Made by a program: the position numbers and the translations under genes. The notes beneath the pieces were generated by a model. That model was not told where the DNA came from and searched no databases. It saw only the letters and a list, made by a program, of their open reading frames with translations. From the NCBI GenBank assembly GCA_016704445.1, contig JADJAE010000012.1:62001-126000 (forward strand): 64,000 bases of DNA, written 5' to 3'. Positions 9,559 to 20,505 of this stretch are shown piece after piece. Positions within the stretch are counted from its first letter, which is position 1; every line of letters starts with the position of its first letter. This DNA is from Deltaproteobacteria bacterium. Its GTDB lineage: Bacteria; Myxococcota_A; Polyangia; Polyangiales; Ga0077539.

Positions 9559-11711
9559 GCGAGAGGGTGCGACGACACTCTCACGGCCTCCGCGTCGGCC
9601 GCAACGCGAGGTGGCGGTGGGATGCTCCCGCCCGGGGCCGTCGGGGTCCCGGACACCGCCGCAGGGAGCGAGATGCAGAAGGTGGTCCCCAGGTCGCCGG
9701 AGGCGCGGAGCTCGATGCGGCCGCCCGCGGACTGGATCAACCGCTGGGAGATCGCCAGCCCGAGGCCCGTCCCCTGGGTCTTGGTGGTCGAGAAGGGGAT
9801 GAAGAGGTTCTTCCGCATGGAGGCCTCGATGCCGGGGCCGCTGTCGCGCACCAGCAGCTCGACGAAGGAGCCGCGCGTGCGGGAGCGCAGCACGATCGAG
9901 CCTCGGCCCTTCATCGCCTCCATCGCGTTGCGGATGAGGTTCAGCAGCACCTGGCGGAGGTGCTCCGGGTCCATGCGCACCGGGGGCAGCTCGTCGCCGG
10001 GCTCGTGGGTGAGCACCAGCTCCGCGGGGATGTCGTTGCGCACCAGCTGTAGCGTGCGCTCCACCACGTTGGTCACGTCCAGCAGCGAGGGGTTGCCCCG
10101 GTAGGGCCGGGCGTAGTCGAGGAAGGAGCTCACCACCCGGTCGAGACGCCCCACCTCCTCGACGATGATCCCGATGAACTCACGGTGGTCGCTCTCCGCG
10201 GGCATCGTGGACTCCATCCACTGCGCGGCGCCCTTGATCGCCCCGAGGGGGTTGCGGATCTCGTGCGCCAGCCCGGCGGCCATCTCGCCCAGCGCCGCCA
10301 GCCGGTCGCGCTCCTTGATGCGCGCGTAGAGCCGGGTGTTCTCCACCACGATGGCCACCTGCGCCGCGAGGCCCTTGAGGATGGGGAACTCGTCCCCCGC
10401 GAAGGCGTCGCGCACCCGGTCGTCGCGCAGGGTGAGCAGCCCCAGCAGGTCGTTGCCCTCGCCCTCCAGCGGCAGCACCACCGAGGCCGAGAGCGACTCC
10501 ATCGCGTGGGCGAGCTCCGCGATGGACTCCCCCTCGCGCGTCTCGCCGAGCTCGCGGCGGTCGTCGGCGTCGCGTTCGAGGTGCTCCTTGACGGCGATGC
10601 CGTGGGTGCGGGCGTGGTCGACGAGGGCGCGCAGCGAGGCCAGGTCGACGCGACGCTCCGCGGTGTCACCGAGCTGCGCCGTGAGGTCGAGGCCCTTGCG
10701 GTCGGCGTCGACCAGGTAGAGCGAGGCGGAGGTCACTCGGCGCGACCGGCTGAGCCCGTCCATCAGCACCCGGCCCATCTCGTCGGGCTCCAGGGCGTGC
10801 GCGAGGCGGCGGCGCAGCTCGTTGATGGAGGTCTCGAAGTCGTGGCGCTCGCCGAAGAAGAAGCGCCCGATCTGCTCCTCGACCTTCGCCCGCAACGGGT
10901 CGAACAAGATGAGGATGACGAGGGACGCCACGATGGCGTTGAGGAAGTACGGCCCCTCCTGGAGGCGCCGCTCGGTGAGCACCTGCCAGTCGACGAGGCG
11001 GTAGTAGATGCCCGCGAGGACGAGGGCGAGCGCGGTGAGCACCACGAAGCGCCCGGCGAGCTCGTAGAGGTCGATGACCCGGCGCCGCTCGATGACCTCG
11101 GAGAACATGTAGAGCACCGCCAGCACCAGGATCGACCCGATGGGCGGGAGGTTGGCGGCCACCACCCGGTTGACCATGAAGGGCACGAGGTCGGCGGTGG
11201 TGACCAGCGTGGCGAGCACCCCGAGGCCGACGAGGTAGCGGGCGCGGCGGCGCTCGTGCTGCGATGCGATGACCCGGCCGCGGGAGGAGAGGGCGCTCAC
11301 CGCGGCGATGAGCAGCCCCACCACGTAGGCCAGGAGCACCGCGCGGATGACGGCGCCGGTGATCTTCTGGGTGAACCAGGGCGAGGCCACCAGCGCCAGC
11401 ATCGGCACCAGGAGCCGGGTGGCCCAGCGATCGAGGGAGGAGGGCTGGTCGGGGGCGTCGAGGCTGAAGCCCCGGAGGAAGCGCACCCCGGTCTGCGGGA
11501 GCAGCACCGCCATCAGGCCCGCGAAGCGAGAGAGCAGCCCGCCCCCGTTGCGCGCCTCGAGGAAGGTCGCCAAATACCAGACCGCGACGTTGGTCGCGAA
11601 CATGATGAACAGCCAGTGCGGGCGCCGCTTTCGGGAGCGCAGCAGCACCTTGGTCGCCATGGCGAACGCGATGAGGGCAGAGAAGAGCGGGGTCCAGAGG
11701 CTTAGACTCAT
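9555..11711 (-). CDS. Membrane sensor histidine kinase with GAF domain
   Basis: A 718-aa protein starting at 11711. About residues 1-270 contain eight or so hydrophobic helices. A linker and a GAF-like domain follow (about 300-460). HisKA is next, with GLAHEIRNPLGA as the phospho-acceptor H-box. The HATPase follows, with N-box NLIRNAMEAM, G1 DSGPGIE and G2 GTGLGLAIS. All key residues are present. No receiver domain is attached and no response regulator is adjacent, so the partner is elsewhere. The stop overlaps the rsgA start by ATGA, making this the first gene of a four-gene coupled operon. The ligand is unknown. Confidence 0.9.
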   Translation of the reverse strand: MSLSLWTPLFSALIAFAMATKVLLRSRKRRPHWLFIMFATNVAVWYLATFLEARNGGGLLSRFAGLMAVLLPQTGVRFLRGFSLDAPDQPSSLDRWATRLLVPMLALVASPWFTQKITGAVIRAVLLAYVVGLLIAAVSALSSRGRVIASQHERRRARYLVGLGVLATLVTTADLVPFMVNRVVAANLPPIGSILVLAVLYMFSEVIERRRVIDLYELAGRFVVLTALALVLAGIYYRLVDWQVLTERRLQEGPYFLNAIVASLVILILFDPLRAKVEEQIGRFFFGERHDFETSINELRRRLAHALEPDEMGRVLMDGLSRSRRVTSASLYLVDADRKGLDLTAQLGDTAERRVDLASLRALVDHARTHGIAVKEHLERDADDRRELGETREGESIAELAHAMESLSASVVLPLEGEGNDLLGLLTLRDDRVRDAFAGDEFPILKGLAAQVAIVVENTRLYARIKERDRLAALGEMAAGLAHEIRNPLGAIKGAAQWMESTMPAESDHREFIGIIVEEVGRLDRVVSSFLDYARPYRGNPSLLDVTNVVERTLQLVRNDIPAELVLTHEPGDELPPVRMDPEHLRQVLLNLIRNAMEAMKGRGSIVLRSRTRGSFVELLVRDSGPGIEASMRKNLFIPFSTTKTQGTGLGLAISQRLIQSAGGRIELRASGDLGTTFCISLPAAVSGTPTAPGGSIPPPPRVAADAEAVRVSSHPLA

Positions 11712-11786
11712 GGCGGGCCGCAGCGTAGCGCGACGACCCCGCCGCGGGCGCGGGCCCTGCGAATCACCGACCGGGAGACACCGACC

Positions 11787-12293
11787 ATGTGGAAGAAGCT
11801 GCTCGTACCCCACGATTTCTCGCCCTGCGCCGAGCGCGCGCTGCGCACCGCGGTCGAGCTCGCGAAGGTGCACGGCGCCTCGCTGGTGCTGGCGCACGTC
11901 TCCAGCCTCCCGGCCAACCTCCCGCCGAGCGCGCTCATCAGCCCCGCGGACTCCCCGGAGCCCCTGCGCGTCGACGAGTACACCACCCGGGGAGCGCGCC
12001 AGCGGCTGGAGGACATCGCCGCGCCGCTGAGGAAGCTTGGCCTCGTGGTGGCGACCTTCGCGGTCACCGGCGAGGTGACGGCGCAGATCATCACCCTCGC
12101 GAGGCAGGTGGAGGCCGACGCGCTGGTGGTCGGGACGCACGGCCGCACAGGGCTGTCCCACCTGCTGCTGGGCAGCGTCGCCGAGAAGATCGTACGGGCC
12201 GCGACGGTGCCGGTGGTCTGCGTCCGCACGAGCGCCCCGGAGGCCGCGCCGACCCGGGAGGAGAGTTCCGCCGAGGACGAGCTCTCCGGCTGA
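11787..12293 (+). CDS. Universal stress protein (UspA family)
   Basis: A 168-aa single Usp domain. It starts MWKKLLVPHDFSPCAERAL, the typical first strand with Asp. The nucleotide-binding signature GTHGRTGLSHLLLGSVAEKI (G-2x-G-9x-G-S) lies near residues 115-134, then VPVVCVR. ATP-binding UspA proteins are expected with this motif. It is divergent from the histidine kinase gene (75 bases between starts) and precedes the sulfur genes by 127 bases, so it may be co-regulated with them. Confidence 0.92.
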   Translation: MWKKLLVPHDFSPCAERALRTAVELAKVHGASLVLAHVSSLPANLPPSALISPADSPEPLRVDEYTTRGARQRLEDIAAPLRKLGLVVATFAVTGEVTAQIITLARQVEADALVVGTHGRTGLSHLLLGSVAEKIVRAATVPVVCVRTSAPEAAPTREESSAEDELSG

Positions 12294-12420
12294 GCGAGCC
12301 AGACGGCCGCGCGCCCCCCCGCTACCGGACGCGAGTCCACCACCACACATTCGGCTGGTTCGCGTCCTCGATGGGGCTATTCATCTCCGCCCGAACTCAC
12401 CCACCGCACCCGCCAGGACC

Positions 12421-12852
12421 ATGCACGACTTCACCCCCATCCCTGCGCTGATCGGCGGCGCGATCATCGGCCTCGCTGCCTCGCTGCTCCTCCTCACCCA
12501 CGGCAAGGTCGCCGGCATCAGCGGCCTCTATGGCTCGCTGCTCCGGCAGGGCACCAGCGACCGGGCGTTTCGTCTCTGGTTCATCGCGGGCCTCGCTGCC
12601 ATGGGGATGCTGGTGCGGCTGACCTGGCCCGCCGCCTTCGCCTCGGCCTGGAGCGCCTCGCTGCCGGTCACCCTGCTCGCGGGCCTCATCGTCGGCTTCG
12701 GCACCCAGCTCGGCAACGGCTGCACCAGCGGCCACGGCGTCTGCGGCCTCAGCCGGCTGTCGGTGCGCTCGCTGGTCGCCACCCTCACCTTCATGGGCAC
12801 CGGCTTCGCCACGGTCTTCGTGGTGCGCCACCTCCTGGGAGGCGCCCGATGA
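12421..12852 (+). CDS. YeeE/YedE-family sulfur transporter, first half
   Basis: A 143-aa membrane protein with four or so helices. The signature GNGCTSGHGVCGLSRLS (Cys at about 101 and 108) is the conserved thiosulfate-handling motif of the YeeE/YedE (TsuA/PmpA) family. The family normally has either one long protein or two half-size proteins; here the partner follows with a 4-base ATGA overlap. The likely role is import of thiosulfate or another sulfur compound for the downstream persulfide enzymes. Confidence 0.88.
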   Translation: MHDFTPIPALIGGAIIGLAASLLLLTHGKVAGISGLYGSLLRQGTSDRAFRLWFIAGLAAMGMLVRLTWPAAFASAWSASLPVTLLAGLIVGFGTQLGNGCTSGHGVCGLSRLSVRSLVATLTFMGTGFATVFVVRHLLGGAR

Positions 12853-13277
12853 AGCGCAACGCCGCCGCCTTCGGAGCAGGCGCCCTCTTCGCCGTGGGCC
12901 TCGCCCTCTCGGGCATGACCCGGCCCGCCAAGGTCGTCGGCTTTCTCGACCTCGCGGGCGACTGGGACGCCAGCCTGGCCTTCGTGATGATGGGCGCCAT
13001 CGCCGTCCACTTCGTCGCCTATCGGGTCGTCCTCCGGAGGCCGGCGCCGCTCTTCGATGTGAGGTTCCACCTGCCGACGCGCAAGGACATCGACCTGCGC
13101 CTCGTGCTCGGCGCCGCCCTCTTCGGCGTCGGCTGGGGCCTCGGAGGCTACTGCCCGGGGCCCGGCCTCGTCTCCGCCGCCGCCGGATCGCTCGGCGCCA
13201 TCGTCTTCGTCGTCGGCCTGACCGCCGGGATGCTGATCGAGCAGGCCGTCGCCAGGGCCCTTCCCAGGAGGGAGTGA
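12849..13277 (+). CDS. YeeE/YedE-family sulfur transporter, second half
   Basis: A 142-aa membrane protein. An N-terminal GMTRPAKVVGFLDLAGDWD segment is followed by a C-terminal WGLGGYCPGPGL. The latter is the PmpB/YedE-type signature and carries the conserved Cys. The start overlaps the previous gene by ATGA. Together the two half-proteins probably form one transporter. Confidence 0.88.
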   Translation: MKRNAAAFGAGALFAVGLALSGMTRPAKVVGFLDLAGDWDASLAFVMMGAIAVHFVAYRVVLRRPAPLFDVRFHLPTRKDIDLRLVLGAALFGVGWGLGGYCPGPGLVSAAAGSLGAIVFVVGLTAGMLIEQAVARALPRRE

Positions 13278-13367
13278 TCGCTCCGCGAACCCTTCTGCCG
13301 ACCGCCAGGCTCCTACGGCCATCGGGAGCCGCAGAGAGCCCTCTCGCAACCCTCAGGAGTCGCCCCC

Positions 13368-14252
<885 letters not shown>

Positions 14253-14270
14253 GAGGATACAGATCACCCC

Positions 14271-14621
14271 ATGACCACTCTCGAACAGGCCTCGACCCCG
14301 AACCCCAATGGCTTCCGCGAGATCGACGTGCAGCGCCTCGCCGCCTCGCGCGGCACCACGCGCCTGATCGATGTGAGGGAGCCTTCGGAGTACAACGCAG
14401 AGCTCGGCCACATCGCGGGCACCGAGCTGGTCCCGCTCGCCACCGTCGAGCACGTCGCGAAGGCCTGGGACCGTAACCAGGAGATCGTGGTCGTGTGCCG
14501 CTCGGGCGGGCGCTCGGGCCGGGCAGCGGCGGCCCTCGCGGCCATGGGCTTCAAGCACATCATCAACATGTCCGGCGGCATGCTCGCGTGGAACGCGGCC
14601 GGCCTCCCGGTAGAGCGCTGA
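14271..14621 (+). CDS. Rhodanese-domain sulfurtransferase
   Basis: A 116-aa single rhodanese domain. The active-site loop is CRSGGRS with catalytic Cys at about 76. LIDVREPSEYNAELGHIAGT is the conserved N-terminal CH2A-like motif. It has no signal peptide, so it acts in the cytoplasm. It probably moves sulfane sulfur between thiosulfate or persulfide and acceptors, next to the dioxygenase-like gene. Confidence 0.93.
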   Translation: MTTLEQASTPNPNGFREIDVQRLAASRGTTRLIDVREPSEYNAELGHIAGTELVPLATVEHVAKAWDRNQEIVVVCRSGGRSGRAAAALAAMGFKHIINMSGGMLAWNAAGLPVER

Positions 14622-14628
14622 GCCGACG

Positions 14629-15111
14629 ATGGACCCCAAGAGCGCCCCGGCGGACGCAGCGCCCGCCCCGCGACCGAGCGACGTCGTCAATAGCTTCTCG
14701 GTGCGCGTCGAGCAGGTCGACGGCTTCGAGTTCAAGGTGAAGTTCGACAAGGAGCAGTTCGAGACGTTGAGCCTCGACGAGCCCCCGCCGCTCGGTCGCG
14801 ACGCGGCTCCCAACGCGGCCCGCATCCTCGCCGCCGCCATCGGCAACTGCCTCGCCGCGAGCCTCGTCTTCTGCCTGCAGAAGGCGAAGGTCACGACCTC
14901 CGGGGTGAGCGCCGACGTCGACGTCGAGATCGTTCGCAACCCGCAGCGCCGGCTGCGCATCGGCAAGGTGAACGTGACGCTGCACACGAAGCTCCCCGCC
15001 GACCACCCCGCGCTCACGAGCTGCCTCGCGACCTTCGAGGACTTCTGCATCGTCACCCAGAGCGTGCGAGGGGGCATCGACGTCGCCGTGAAGGTGCAGG
15101 CCGACGGTTAG
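14629..15111 (+). CDS. OsmC-family protein
   Basis: A 160-aa OsmC/Ohr-fold protein. The two redox Cys are visible: AAIGNCLAASL (C74) and FEDFCIVTQSVR (C140), the positions expected for peroxiredoxin-like OsmC proteins that reduce organic hydroperoxides. It starts 7 bases after the rhodanese stop. Within a persulfide module it may act on sulfur adducts rather than classic peroxides; that is inference from position. Confidence 0.88.
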   Translation: MDPKSAPADAAPAPRPSDVVNSFSVRVEQVDGFEFKVKFDKEQFETLSLDEPPPLGRDAAPNAARILAAAIGNCLAASLVFCLQKAKVTTSGVSADVDVEIVRNPQRRLRIGKVNVTLHTKLPADHPALTSCLATFEDFCIVTQSVRGGIDVAVKVQADG

Positions 15112-15218
15112 AGCGATTCTCTCCGGACGGAGCCTCCCCGACCTGAACTAGACTCGCGCTCCCGCGGCGGTGGTCTTCACCTCCCGGTGATAGCCGGTTC
15201 ACGGTTGGGAGGTTCCAG

Positions 15219-18200
15219 ATGATCAGGGTTCCAACAGGTCGGTCTTGCTTGTCGTGGCTGGCGATCGCCGCGACGCTCTTCGTAGCGGCGTGCGACGGCA
15301 CGCCCGTCGTCGGCAGTGGCCAGGACGCCTCCCTCTCGGAGGCGGGCTTCGACGCCCCGACGGACACGCGCCCGACCTGCACCGGGTCGCAGATGCTCTG
15401 CGGCGACCGCTGCGTCGCCGTGAACGCCGACAACGCCAACTGCGGAGCGTGCGGAAACGCCTGTACCGGCGGACGGCAGTGCGACAACGGCGTCTGTCGG
15501 CTCTCGTGCCCGACGGGCCAGGTCGCCTGCTCGGCCGGAGCGAGCGACGGCGGAACCGTCGGCGCGGAGATCTGCGTGCTCACCGCCACCGACCGCGACC
15601 ACTGCGGCGCCTGCGGCCGGCGATGCGGCCCTGGCGAGGTGTGCTCCGCGGGGAGCTGCGCCACCAACTGCGCCCAGGGCCTCAGCACCTGCATGGCCTC
15701 CGACGGCTCTCGCGCCTGCGCCGACCTGCAGCGTGATCCTCGCCACTGCGGCGCCTGCGGGACCTCCTGCGCGTCGGGCGAGACCTGCGATTCAGGGCGC
15801 TGCGTGACCTCCTGCACCATGGGCTTCACGGCCTGCATGGCCCCCACCGCGGGGGCATGGGCTACTGCGCCAACCTCCAGGTCGACCGCAACAACTGCGG
15901 CGCCTGCGGCACCGTGTGCGCGCGGGCCAGGTCTGCTCCGCGGGCGTGTGCGTGACGAGCTGCGCGACGGGCACCACCGACTGCTCGGGCTCGTGCCGCG
16001 ACCTCCAGAGCGACCGCGCCAACTGCGGCATGTGCGTCCGTAGCTGCATGCCCGGCGAGGTCTGCGCCGCGGGCGCCTGCGAGACCTCCTGCCCCTCGGG
16101 CCAGGTCTCCTGCGGCGGCTCGTGCGTCGACCTCCAGAGCGACCGCGCCCACTGCGGCACCTGCGCTACCGCCTGCGCCGCGGGCCAGGTGTGCTCCGCG
16201 GGGGCGTGCGTGGTGTCGTGCGCCGCCGGGCTCGCCAACTGCGGCGGCTCGTGCCGCGACCTCGCCAGCGACCGCGCCCACTGCGGCGCGTGCGGGACGG
16301 CCTGCGCCGCCGGCCAGGTGTGCTCGGCCACGGCCTGCGTGGTGTCCTGCCCGGCGGGCCAGACCAACTGCGGCGGCTCGTGCCGCGACCTCCAGAGCGA
16401 CCGCGCCAACTGCAACGCCTGCGGCAACTCGTGCGGCCCGGGGCAGATCTGCGCCGCGGGCGCGTGCGTGGTCTCGTGCAGCGCCGGGCTCACCGACTGC
16501 GCGGGCACCTGCCGTGACCTCCAGAACGACCGCTCCCACTGCGGCGGCTGCGGCACCGTGTGCGCCGCGGGCCAGGTGTGCTCCGCGGGAGCGTGCGTGG
16601 TCTCCTGCCCGTCGGGGCAGACCAGCTGCGGCGGAGCGTGCCGCGACCTCACCAACGACCGCGCCCACTGCGGCGCGTGCGGGACGTCCTGCGCCCCGGG
16701 CCAGGTGTGCTCCGGCAGCGCCTGCGTGACCTCGTGCGGCACCGGCCTCACCGACTGCGCGGGATCGTGCCGAGACCTCACCAACGACCGCAGCAACTGC
16801 GGGATGTGCGGGATGGCCTGCGCCGCCGGCCAGGTGTGCTCGGGCAGCGCCTGCGTGGTGTCGTGCCCCGCGGGGCAGGTCAACTGCGGCGGCGCGTGCC
16901 GAGACCTCACCAACGACCGCAGCAACTGCGGCGCGTGCGGGACCGCCTGCGCCGCGGGCCAGGTGTGCTCCGGGAGCGCCTGCGTGGTGTCCTGCGGCGC
17001 GGGGCTCACCAACTGCTCGGGCTCGTGCCGAGACCTCCAGGGAGACCGCGCCAACTGCGGGGCCTGCGGTCGCTCGTGCGCGGCGGGCGAGGCCTGCACC
17101 ACCGGGAGCTGCGTGGTGTCGTGCCCGGCGGGGCAGAGCAACTGCTCGGGCTCGTGCCGTGACCTCACCAACGACCGCGCCAACTGCGGGGCGTGCGGGA
17201 CTTCCTGCGCCGCGGGCCAGGTGTGCTCCGGGAGCGCCTGCGTGGTGTCGTGCCCGGTGGGGCAGAGCAACTGCGCTGGATCGTGCCGGGACCTCAGCAC
17301 CGACCGGGGCAACTGCGGAGCGTGCGGGATGGCCTGCGCGGCGGGGCAGATCTGCGCCGGGAGCGCGTGCGTGGTGTCGTGCCCCGCGGGGCTCGCGTCG
17401 TGCGCGGGCTCCTGCGTGGTGACGGCCAACGACCCCGCCAACTGCGGCGGCTGCGGCGTGGTGTGCCCGGCGCGGGCGAACGCCGCGACGGTGTGCGTGT
17501 CGGGCGACTGCAACTTCGTCTGCAGCGCGGGCTTCGCCGACTGCGACCTCGCGGCGGGCAACGGCTGCGAGGCCTCGCTTCGGACCAGCAGCGCCCACTG
17601 CGGGGCGTGCGGCGTGGCCTGCGCCGCGGGGCGCTCGTGCGTCGCGGGGGCCTGCGTGACGACCTGCCCGGCGGGGTCGGTGTGCCTGAGCGGGACGCCT
17701 GATCCGTCGATGGTCTTCAACACCCCGGTGGCCTGCTACGCGTACCCCAACAACCTGGTGAACGGCATCTGGCACCGGGCCTCGAACCAGATCATCGCGG
17801 GCCACTACTCCTCCAGCGGGTACTGGTCGCACACCGCGGGCGCGAGCGGCTACCCGGGCTCGCCCGACAACGCCACGGGCACGGTCTTCGCTCGGATGGT
17901 GATCATCCCCGGGACCAACAGCGTGGTGCACACCGACCAGGCCCAGTACCCGTCGAACCACAACCGGCTCTACATCGGGACCATCAACCCGGTGACCGGC
18001 GCCCTCGGGACCTTCGCCCCGGTGGTCTTCAGCGACGGCTTCACCGGGCAGTGCAACCTGCTCTCGTCATCGGCGACGGAGTTCCTCTGCTTCGATGGGA
18101 CCTCCATCCGGCACTACGCCACCACGGCGGGCAGCGCGGCGCTCACCTTCGTCCGCACCGTCACCCCGACGGGCCCCGCGCCCTACGCCTGCGGCGCCCA

Positions 18201-18498
18201 CTGCTTCGGCGGCACCTTCGCGTGGGACGGAATGTTCTACTACTTCTCCGCCGACGGGGCCTCGTCGAGCAACCTGCTCTACGACGTCTACAACACCGCC
18301 GGGGCGCGCGTAGGCCGCTACACCGCCAACGGCAACGGCTCGCTCGACGGCCTGTACTTCGACTGGTCCATCGGCCGCTACGCCTCGCACGACGGCTACG
18401 GCGGCCGCACCGGGGCCGCCAACTTCACCCCGACGGGCATCGGCTTCGGCAACGACTCTCAGTGCTACGGCGCCGCCTCGCCCTACCACGCCCCTTGA
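15219..18498 (+). CDS. Giant Cys-rich lipoprotein with about 17 Stig1-like repeats (two frameshifts)
   Basis: An N-terminal signal ending FVAAC suggests a lipoprotein. About 17 repeats follow with the pattern C(x)GxCxDLxxDxxNCGxCGxxCxxGQxC, like the Stig1 Cys-rich repeat seen in many myxobacterial exported proteins. The C-terminal 270 residues are non-repetitive, rich in Tyr, Gly and Ser, and not recognised. The reading frame breaks twice: a G is missing in the run at 15851-15855, and one base is missing near 15926. The second part reads open from 15916 to 18498. The protein translated across both breaks is continuous in repeat pattern, so indel errors are likely. Probably a disulfide-rich surface adhesin or matrix protein; no enzyme motif seen. 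Confidence 0.8.
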
Positions 18499-18611
18499 TC
18501 CCACCGGCGGCGGCAGTAGGGGTGAGCGCCCCGACGCCGCCCCGCCCCCTGCCTTCACCCTCCTTCCCCCCGATCGCCCCTCCGGTACGACATCTGCAAC
18601 CTCGTCCGGTC

Positions 18612-18980
18612 ATGGCACTTCACACCGTGATCTGGATCGACCACTCCCAGGCCCGCATCTTCGACTTCGACGCCGAAGGGGTGCACGAGGTCGACATCGA
18701 GGCCCCTCACCGCCACGTCCGCAGCCGCGCCGCCGTGAGCGGCCGCAAGGAGGACTCCTCTGGCTTCTTCCATGATGTCGCCGAGAAGCTCGGCGCCGAC
18801 CACGAGCTGCTGATCACCGGGCCCTCCGACGCGAAGCTCGGGCTCATCAAGCACATCCACGCCCACCACGCGGCGCTCGTCCCCAACATCGTGGGCGTCG
18901 AGACCGTCGATCACCCCACCGACGGGCAGATCGTCGCCTACGCGAGGAAGTACTTCCGCGCCGCCGACCGGATGCGCTGA
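18612..18980 (+). CDS. Small baeRF-like / 'translational machinery' family protein
   Basis: A 122-aa protein starting MALHTVIWIDHSQARIF, the start typical of a small bacterial family related to eRF1 domain folds (baeRF-like, often labelled translational machinery protein). A later LLITGPSDAKLGLIKHI resembles the conserved GP-x-x-x-K motif. No membrane segment. It stands alone, 113 bases after the Cys-rich protein and convergent with the DUF1552 gene. Function not established. Confidence 0.65.
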   Translation: MALHTVIWIDHSQARIFDFDAEGVHEVDIEAPHRHVRSRAAVSGRKEDSSGFFHDVAEKLGADHELLITGPSDAKLGLIKHIHAHHAALVPNIVGVETVDHPTDGQIVAYARKYFRAADRMR

Positions 18981-19038
18981 TCCCGCGCACGCGCTGCACT
19001 CCGGCGCAGAACCTTCGCCCTGCCCCCCGTCGTCTCCC

Positions 19039-20505
19039 TCATCCCAACAGTCCTGGCAGCACCCCGGAGCCGGCGTCTCCCCAGGTGTCGACGTTCGCGC
19101 CCATGGCCTGGGCGATGGTGGCCAGCAGGTCGCCGTGGCGGCGGCCGTCGAAGCTCATCGCGCGCCCGGTGCTCACGCATCCGCCGCCGCGCCCCGCGAG
19201 GACGAAGGGCATGTCCTGGTGGCTGTGGGTGTTGCCGTCGGAGACCTCCGAGCAGAGCAGCACCAGGGAGTGGTCGAGCATGGTGCCGTCCCCCTCGGGG
19301 CGAGCCTTGAGCTGCTCGACCAGGTAGCCGAACTGCGACACCCACCAGCGCACCTGCTTCACGTAGTCGCTGAAGAGGCGGTTGGAGCGGTCCTGCCGGG
19401 CGCCGTAGTGCGAGGCCTGGTGGCTGCGCATGTCGAAGCCCGGGTCGTACATATCGGTCCCTCGGAAGCGGCTCATGATGAGCTCGCTGGTGTGCTGCGA
19501 GGCCTGGATCACCCCCACCCGGCTCATCCCGCAGGCCATGGCCAGCACCATGGTGTCGATCTGCGCCCGCAGCACCGCGGGGAAGTTCTCCGGAGCGAAG
19601 AGACCTGCGCCCGTCGGGGCGTCGAAGGCCATGGAGGGAGCGTCGCAGCGCAGCGACGGCGGAGGTCGCAGCCCGGCGTCGGCGACGGTGACGACCCCGC
19701 CCGCGTCGGCCATGGAGGGAGTCATCGAGGAGGGCATTCCACGGAGGCGGTCCTGCACCTCGTGGAGCGCGTCGAGGTGCACGTCGAGGCGGGTGCGCTC
19801 TGCGACGCCGAGGGAGGCGCGGAGGTCCATCAGGTCGGCGAGGGAGGTGTCGAGGGAGAGGCCGTCGGCGCCATCGTCCACGCCCGCCACCGGGGCTGCG
19901 GGGCCCGCGTCGGAGGAGGCCACGCCCGCGTCGACGCTCGTCGTCGGCGGACCCGAGGTGGCCCCCGAGAAGATGCGGCGGAAGGCGCTGACGGGGTCGT
20001 CCTCCGGGGCCACGGTCACGCCCGCGCTCGGGTACGAGATGAACTTGTCCCCCGAGGCGTTGTTCTGCGTCGCCATGGCGCCGAGGTAGATGTGACGGAA
20101 GGGCGACGAGCGGCCGACGGTGCGGGCGAGGTACTGATCGACCGACTCTCCGTTGCCGCCGTCCACCGCGGTGAGGAGCTTCTTCGCGCCGCCCGGGTGG
20201 CTCCCCTCGTCGGTGCTTCCCATGGAGAGCCCGCTGAGGAAGACGCAGTCGCCGGCGATGGAGGAGAGCGGGGAGAGCAGCTCTCCGAGGGCGATGGAGG
20301 GAGCTCGGCCGGAGGCGCTCCACAGGCTGGGCTCGCCGTTCTGCGAGCGACCCGCGATGCCGTCGGGGTAGTAGAAGAAGATCACCCTGCGAGCGAGGCC
20401 GCGGGGGTTGGCGCTCGCGAGGCGCCGGGTGGCCATCGCGAGCGGCAGCGCCGAGGCGGCCCCGAGGGCGCCCTGGAGAAAGCGTCGTCTGGAGCTGAGG
20501 CTCAC
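19039..20505 (-). CDS. DUF1552 family exported protein
   Basis: A 488-aa protein from a GTG at 20505, which overlaps the upstream stop (GTGA). The N-terminal SRRRFLQGALGAASALPLA is a twin-arginine-type signal, so export by Tat is likely. FFYYPDGIAG, FLSGLSMGS and a late LVLLCSEVSDGNTHSHQDMPF are the conserved blocks of DUF1552. The middle (about 200-290) is a low-complexity Asp/Ala insert. In Planctomycetes and Myxococcota this family is paired with DUF1592-type cytochrome proteins, exactly as here. Function of the pair is unknown. Confidence 0.9.
   Translation of the reverse strand: MSLSSRRRFLQGALGAASALPLAMATRRLASANPRGLARRVIFFYYPDGIAGRSQNGEPSLWSASGRAPSIALGELLSPLSSIAGDCVFLSGLSMGSTDEGSHPGGAKKLLTAVDGGNGESVDQYLARTVGRSSPFRHIYLGAMATQNNASGDKFISYPSAGVTVAPEDDPVSAFRRIFSGATSGPPTTSVDAGVASSDAGPAAPVAGVDDGADGLSLDTSLADLMDLRASLGVAERTRLDVHLDALHEVQDRLRGMPSSMTPSMADAGGVVTVADAGLRPPPSLRCDAPSMAFDAPTGAGLFAPENFPAVLRAQIDTMVLAMACGMSRVGVIQASQHTSELIMSRFRGTDMYDPGFDMRSHQASHYGARQDRSNRLFSDYVKQVRWWVSQFGYLVEQLKARPEGDGTMLDHSLVLLCSEVSDGNTHSHQDMPFVLAGRGGGCVSTGRAMSFDGRRHGDLLATIAQAMGANVDTWGDAGSGVLPGLLG

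Noticed and set aside
10185..11705. 506-aa plus-strand ORF
   Set aside because: Antisense of the histidine kinase gene, composed of His/Val/Glu/Gly repeats typical of a GC-rich shadow.
15900..17650. CRISPR-like regular spacing
   Set aside because: Units of about 100 bases are all coding (Stig1-like repeats) with no unique spacers; no cas gene in the window.
15792..17961. Long minus-strand ORFs with regular Pro/His/Trp or Ala/Arg repeats
   Set aside because: Antisense of the Cys-rich repeats; the regularity comes from the plus-strand codons.
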